55,010 nucleotides of DNA from the NCBI GenBank assembly GCA_030600545.1, contig JAUVLV010000012.1:1-55010 (forward strand). Reading direction: 5' to 3'. Under the pieces are notes generated by a model, which did no database searches, was not told where the DNA came from, and saw only the letters and a program-made list of their open reading frames with translations. Shown piece after piece: positions 52,601 to 55,010 of the stretch. How positions within the stretch are numbered: position 1 is the stretch's first letter; every line of letters begins with the position of its first letter. The position numbers were made by a program, and so were the translations under genes. This DNA is from Candidatus Aegiribacteria sp. GTDB taxonomy: Bacteria; Fermentibacterota; Fermentibacteria; Fermentibacterales; JCC-6.

Positions 52601-53361
52601 TTGACAGTGATACCGGAACCCTTGCCAGGACCCAGCTCACGTTTATTGACGAAAACAGTATTGCGGTTGCATCAACTTATCCAGCTATACTTGCAAGAGG
52701 CAATCCCCTGCCGGATACCGAAGGTCCTGAGATAGAACTGTGGATTGAGGGATACCGGAACGTAAGCAATCCCGAAGTATCGGGTAACGTATATGTAAAG
52801 GCAGTTTTATCGGATAGTTCCGGAATCAATCTTCTGGGTAATATTGGACGACAGCTTGCTCTTTACATCGATGGTACTCCAGGTGATGTTTCGGACTGTT
52901 TCCAGTACAACACAGGTTCAAGTACCACAGGTGAGCTCAGGGTTGAAATTGGTGTTCTTGAATCCGGGAACCATACGATTGAATTAAGAGCGTCCGACGG
53001 ACTTCTGAATTCATCCAGTACAGAGGTCGAGTTTTCCATCACCGATGATAATTCTTTCAGGATAAACAATGTGTTTCCCTATCCCAATCCCTGTGCCGAT
53101 GGAACTGCGATCAACTGGAGCCAGACCTCGCCTGGAAGGGTTGATATCTCTATTTATTCAGTGGCTGGAAGACGGGTTATCACATTCGGGAACATTGAAG
53201 GAACGGCTGGATATAACCAGTGCTGGTGGGACGGAAAAGATGCCGATGGAGATGCTGTAGCCAGTGGAACATATATATTTGTTGTATCTGCTGCTTCGCT
53301 TTCCGACTCTGGAGAAACTTCCGAGGTTACCGGAATAATAGCCGTTGTACGAAATCTATAA
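49618..53361 (+). CDS. PorU-like C25 peptidase with type IX-like C-terminal domain
   Basis: 1247 residues: signal peptide (TILMIILLGSGSIS), about 550 residues of N-terminal beta domains, then the gingipain-family catalytic domain with His790 in LYLGHGAFDQ and Cys824 in LFGSCDVGQF. A bacterial Ig-like segment follows (IELWIEGYRNVSNPEVSG), and the C-terminal domain has YPNPCADG, SVAGRRVITFG and GTYIFVVSA. In Bacteroidota PorU is the surface peptidase that removes sorting domains and joins cargo to A-LPS; it keeps its own tail. The size, order and the adjacent PorV-like gene support that role. Two bases separate it from divIVA. Confidence 0.85.
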   Translation: MTILMIILLGSGSISEPALRVDDVPVRVGSSATSFTWECPDIQLLEGLPDGLTGYLADNCGFSGSSGSVLLPRANLYLAIPPGADTELEIIPEGVRYLSGGTVSCVSVSPDGVDQFQAADAGEIPGIWGSIAGTGTFRRAGYVQIQLHPVISRNGALYTADRFKIRLSYSPAGSSISVSGITGSIFDALFEGGNHVWEVPEERNGSSPFWGLPWYALDIDTAGIYCVTGADIPTVAGTPSSSLSLFCGRGREMDKKPWANEYSPRPVPVIVEDGGDGIFDSNDRFFFFGRGLAWWESEDDQMPLHYNHRYCTQNTYWLTWGGEDGARMNIQNGELTGAPAMSDSFLARQHFEQNLVRTHDIVSFSDDWGWIKSEGSTDTWDYFNFDAPGTVGSGYLKLNLASNQSKTHRIRIMLNSTLVCDTTWAGIGLFLLTTPLEGIQDTGNSLSLKIVRNNESDTVFLNWFEVFGWTGMSLSGQAQIPLEWWPVYDRQELTWGNDLSNALIFLVGGDSLAENINVDNTYKFEFEIPSSWKARELWISDYGDMRSPAQVRYESPGRIIGTMDGARSIYVAADEFYNDIIPLTQVAGDIIAVKASEIYNEFNGGVRDPRAIQAMVSRILDSWDPIPENLILVGGGTWDPLNFVSTRISYIDILYLSAYSLVSDDEFSIVNGSALPQIAVSRMGINNRSDLQLIVDRSLSYRNMQNCGEWQTVVLGAADDERSPLHSGDERYHMQGVERLLTDHLPDVMRPEKLYLIFYAWNSLWKKPQAREDYINLWSEGALISLYLGHGAFDQLADEGLLYLEDSGLLACEQRLPLALFGSCDVGQFQNPSTECLAQQVTTSQAGGAILGFGATDKTSGLMNENFFAYILDNLFGESDLSAGMCILLSKISAGYSTNQAQYALFGDGNLKLAFPWESFEVSGDTLFSGEEVTLNGTAPSDGIIFVESFESCQPDTYYTFRQHLPIEYLSLPGKFYSGTVSAEPDYSVSMFVPVDSDTGTLARTQLTFIDENSIAVASTYPAILARGNPLPDTEGPEIELWIEGYRNVSNPEVSGNVYVKAVLSDSSGINLLGNIGRQLALYIDGTPGDVSDCFQYNTGSSTTGELRVEIGVLESGNHTIELRASDGLLNSSSTEVEFSITDDNSFRINNVFPYPNPCADGTAINWSQTSPGRVDISIYSVAGRRVITFGNIEGTAGYNQCWWDGKDADGDAVASGTYIFVVSAASLSDSGETSEVTGIIAVVRNL

Positions 53362-53463
53362 CTGGTGGAGTTGTTACCTGATAATCAGCTTAACTGGAAC
53401 AGCCAACAGAAACTAATTACATATAAGGACTGGAACAACTTCCGGTTTCAAGCAGGAGGAATA

Positions 53464-54468
53464 ATGAAAAATGGACTTCTATTTATTGTCCTGATTCTTG
53501 CCATGGCTTCGATTTCGCACGCATCCACGGCAAGCGTCATCTGGATGACAATAACTCCCGGGGCTCGCCCGAATGGTATGGGAGAAGCCTTTACAGCTTT
53601 GGCCGATGACGCCACAGCATCGTACTGGAATCCGGCAGGACTGGCTTTCGTCGATACAACCAAACAGGAACTTACACTGCAGCACAGCAACTGGCTTCCA
53701 CAGCTGGCAGATGATCTGTACTACGAATTTCTGGGTTATGCCACTCGTATTGACGGGTGGGGCGGTGTTGGAGGCAACATCACTTTCATGTCGATGGGAG
53801 AGCAGCTTGAAACAACCGAACAGGGACAGGAGCTGGGAACATTCTATTCTTACGGAGTTGCTCTTACCGGTTCCTTTGGAACCGAAGTAGCGCCAGGCGT
53901 TTCTGTGGGATTGGGATTGAAATTCATTTACGACCATCTCTACTACCAGGATTCTGGCAAAGGTACATCTTTCGGGGCTGACTTTGGTGTACTGTACCAT
54001 ATTCCCATGGAAGAACTCGGGCTTGAAAGCGCCGGGCGTGTAAATGTAGGAGCCAGCCTGTCGAACCTCGGACCAAACATGAGCTATGGAGGTAATTCCG
54101 AGAACAATCCACTTCCTCGAACCATCAGAATGGGATTAGCCTATATACCATTCGATTCTCATCTTTCACGCCTTAGATGCACAGCCGATTACAGCAAGCT
54201 TCTGACCAACGTTGACGAAGGAATGTCAATTGAGTTCAATGAGAACAAGTGGGGAGCGGGAGCTGAATTCTGGTATTACGACCTTCTGGCACTCAGGGCA
54301 GGATATATCCATGATACAGAAGGCATTTCAACCATCCAGGGACCTACCTTCGGAGCAGGTCTTCAATACGCCGGCTTTCAGCTTGATATGGCCTTTATAC
54401 CTGTAGAGAAGAATCTTCAGGGCTCAGGGAAGTATAATTCCAAGTATTCCCTTTCCGTAAGATTCTAA
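53464..54468 (+). CDS. PorV/PorQ-like outer-membrane barrel protein
   Basis: 334 residues: signal peptide (KNGLLFIVLILAMASISHAS), then a FadL-like barrel with the PorV/UPF0164 opening MTITPGARPNGMGEAFTALADDATASYWNPAGLA, which is diagnostic of the family. In type IX systems PorV carries cargo from the translocon to PorU. The ATG at 53464 follows AGGAGGAATA; the open frame upstream to 53365 lacks a ribosome site. It is followed, 7 bases on, by a secreted-protein gene. Confidence 0.87.
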   Translation: MKNGLLFIVLILAMASISHASTASVIWMTITPGARPNGMGEAFTALADDATASYWNPAGLAFVDTTKQELTLQHSNWLPQLADDLYYEFLGYATRIDGWGGVGGNITFMSMGEQLETTEQGQELGTFYSYGVALTGSFGTEVAPGVSVGLGLKFIYDHLYYQDSGKGTSFGADFGVLYHIPMEELGLESAGRVNVGASLSNLGPNMSYGGNSENNPLPRTIRMGLAYIPFDSHLSRLRCTADYSKLLTNVDEGMSIEFNENKWGAGAEFWYYDLLALRAGYIHDTEGISTIQGPTFGAGLQYAGFQLDMAFIPVEKNLQGSGKYNSKYSLSVRF

Positions 54469-54475
54469 AAAATAT

Positions 54476-55010
54476 ATGAAAATATTCGTAATTCTGCTGT
54501 TGTTCATTTTAGTAGGAGTTGTATCGGCCGCTGCTCCGATTATTCACGGGACTATGCCCCCGCTGCATGAAAGACCCTCGGAAGGAATTGCCATTTCCGG
54601 ACCGGGCAAGGTCGACAGTTCTGACGATATTATGAATATCTGCATGATTAGAGCGCAATTTCTGGAGGATTTTACTGATGAAACCTCTGGAAACGGTAAA
54701 ATCAATCTGAAAGCCGACCCACCTCATAACAGGGAATACTTCCAGGGAATAGCTGACGATTTTGCATCGTATTACGAGGATATCAGTGGCGGACAGCTTG
54801 TACTGTCAATTGATATTTACCCCGCTTCACTTGACGGAGCCTATACTCTTCAGCATCAGATGATGTACTACGGAGACGATGATGATTACATGCAGGGGGC
54901 ATGCCTGCTCTTTCGCGATGCTGTGCTGCTTGCCGATGAGGATGTGGATTACAGTCAGTATGACGCAGTTATTATCGTACATGCCGGTGCCGGACAGGAG
55001 GCTGATATAC
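54476..55010 (+). CDS. Secreted protein, M6-peptidase-like, cut off by the window end
   Basis: The first 178 residues are in the window. A signal peptide (KIFVILLLFILVGVVSA) is followed by a segment like the N terminus of M6-type secreted peptidases (NICMIRAQFLED, ASYYEDISGGQLVLSIDIYP, YSQYDAVIIVHAGAGQE). The metal motif HExxH would lie further on and is not seen, so the call is tentative. It is 7 bases after the PorV-like gene and likely a client or component of the same secretion locus. Confidence 0.6.
   Translation, partial: MKIFVILLLFILVGVVSAAAPIIHGTMPPLHERPSEGIAISGPGKVDSSDDIMNICMIRAQFLEDFTDETSGNGKINLKADPPHNREYFQGIADDFASYYEDISGGQLVLSIDIYPASLDGAYTLQHQMMYYGDDDDYMQGACLLFRDAVLLADEDVDYSQYDAVIIVHAGAGQEADI

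Overview
The window looks like chromosomal DNA from an uncultured, double-membraned (diderm) bacterium. Diderm markers are an LptD-type LPS assembly porin, ADP-heptose synthesis genes, a SurA/PrsA-like lipoprotein foldase, a PorV-like barrel, and a PorU-like gingipain-family peptidase. FlgD/type-IX-like C-terminal domains end several secreted proteins. This points to the FCB (Fibrobacterota-Chlorobiota-Bacteroidota) neighbourhood; candidate phyla such as Fermentibacterota or Cloacimonadota are plausible, but this is an inference from gene content, not a placement. TTG and GTG starts with strong Shine-Dalgarno sequences are frequent. TGA is an ordinary stop (ffh, rplS). I see no rRNA, CRISPR array, prophage or insertion sequence.

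Layout. 1-4470: a secreted beta-helix protein, tRNA-Glu(CTC), a gltX gene broken by two single-base indels, and a sucC truncated at its domain boundary. 4481-8127: two envelope-polysaccharide genes (GT-C-like membrane protein, polyprenyl-phosphate sugar transferase) and a 300-bp spacer. 8128-17612 (minus strand): a long envelope-oriented series, reading DUF3467, YbbR, an unknown 470-aa anchored protein, rpoZ, PpiC lipoprotein, terminator, LpoA-like TPR/periplasmic-binding lipoprotein, ROK kinase, lptD, HU. 17678-29769 (plus strand): a dense housekeeping run of heptose kinase and nucleotidyltransferase, membrane pyrophosphatase, NifU-like scaffold, rsmB, a kinase-less PASTA protein, rpe, a small lipoprotein, a MntA/HepT pair with a decayed toxin, then ffh-rpsP-khpA-rimM-trmD-rplS-rnhB-yraN.

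29848-41710: accessory content. It holds a secreted prolyl oligopeptidase, a PP-loop ATPase abutting a 1197-aa protein built like animal soluble adenylyl cyclase (two cyclase halves, ATPase, TPRs), a GHL10-like glycosidase, a C25 peptidase split by an in-frame TGA, and a TPR protein with a Cys-rich tail usually found on sensor proteins. 41898-48974: YifB/ComM ATPase, an ABC-2 exporter pair, a complete Zur-ZnuA-ZnuC-ZnuB zinc uptake operon with a probable autoregulatory operator, and divergent yggS. 49082-55010: DivIVA, PorU-like peptidase, PorV-like barrel and the start of another secreted protein, a compact type IX secretion/attachment locus whose likely clients (beta-helix protein, split C25 peptidase) are also in the window.

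Most worth following: the sAC-like cyclase with complementary half-sites plus its PP-loop partner; the C25 gene interrupted by one TGA; the PASTA-only protein sitting where a PASTA kinase is expected between rsmB and rpe; and the cluster of broken genes (gltX, sucC, hepT, C25) with unusual starts (hldC, rnhB), which may mean real decay or residual sequence errors.
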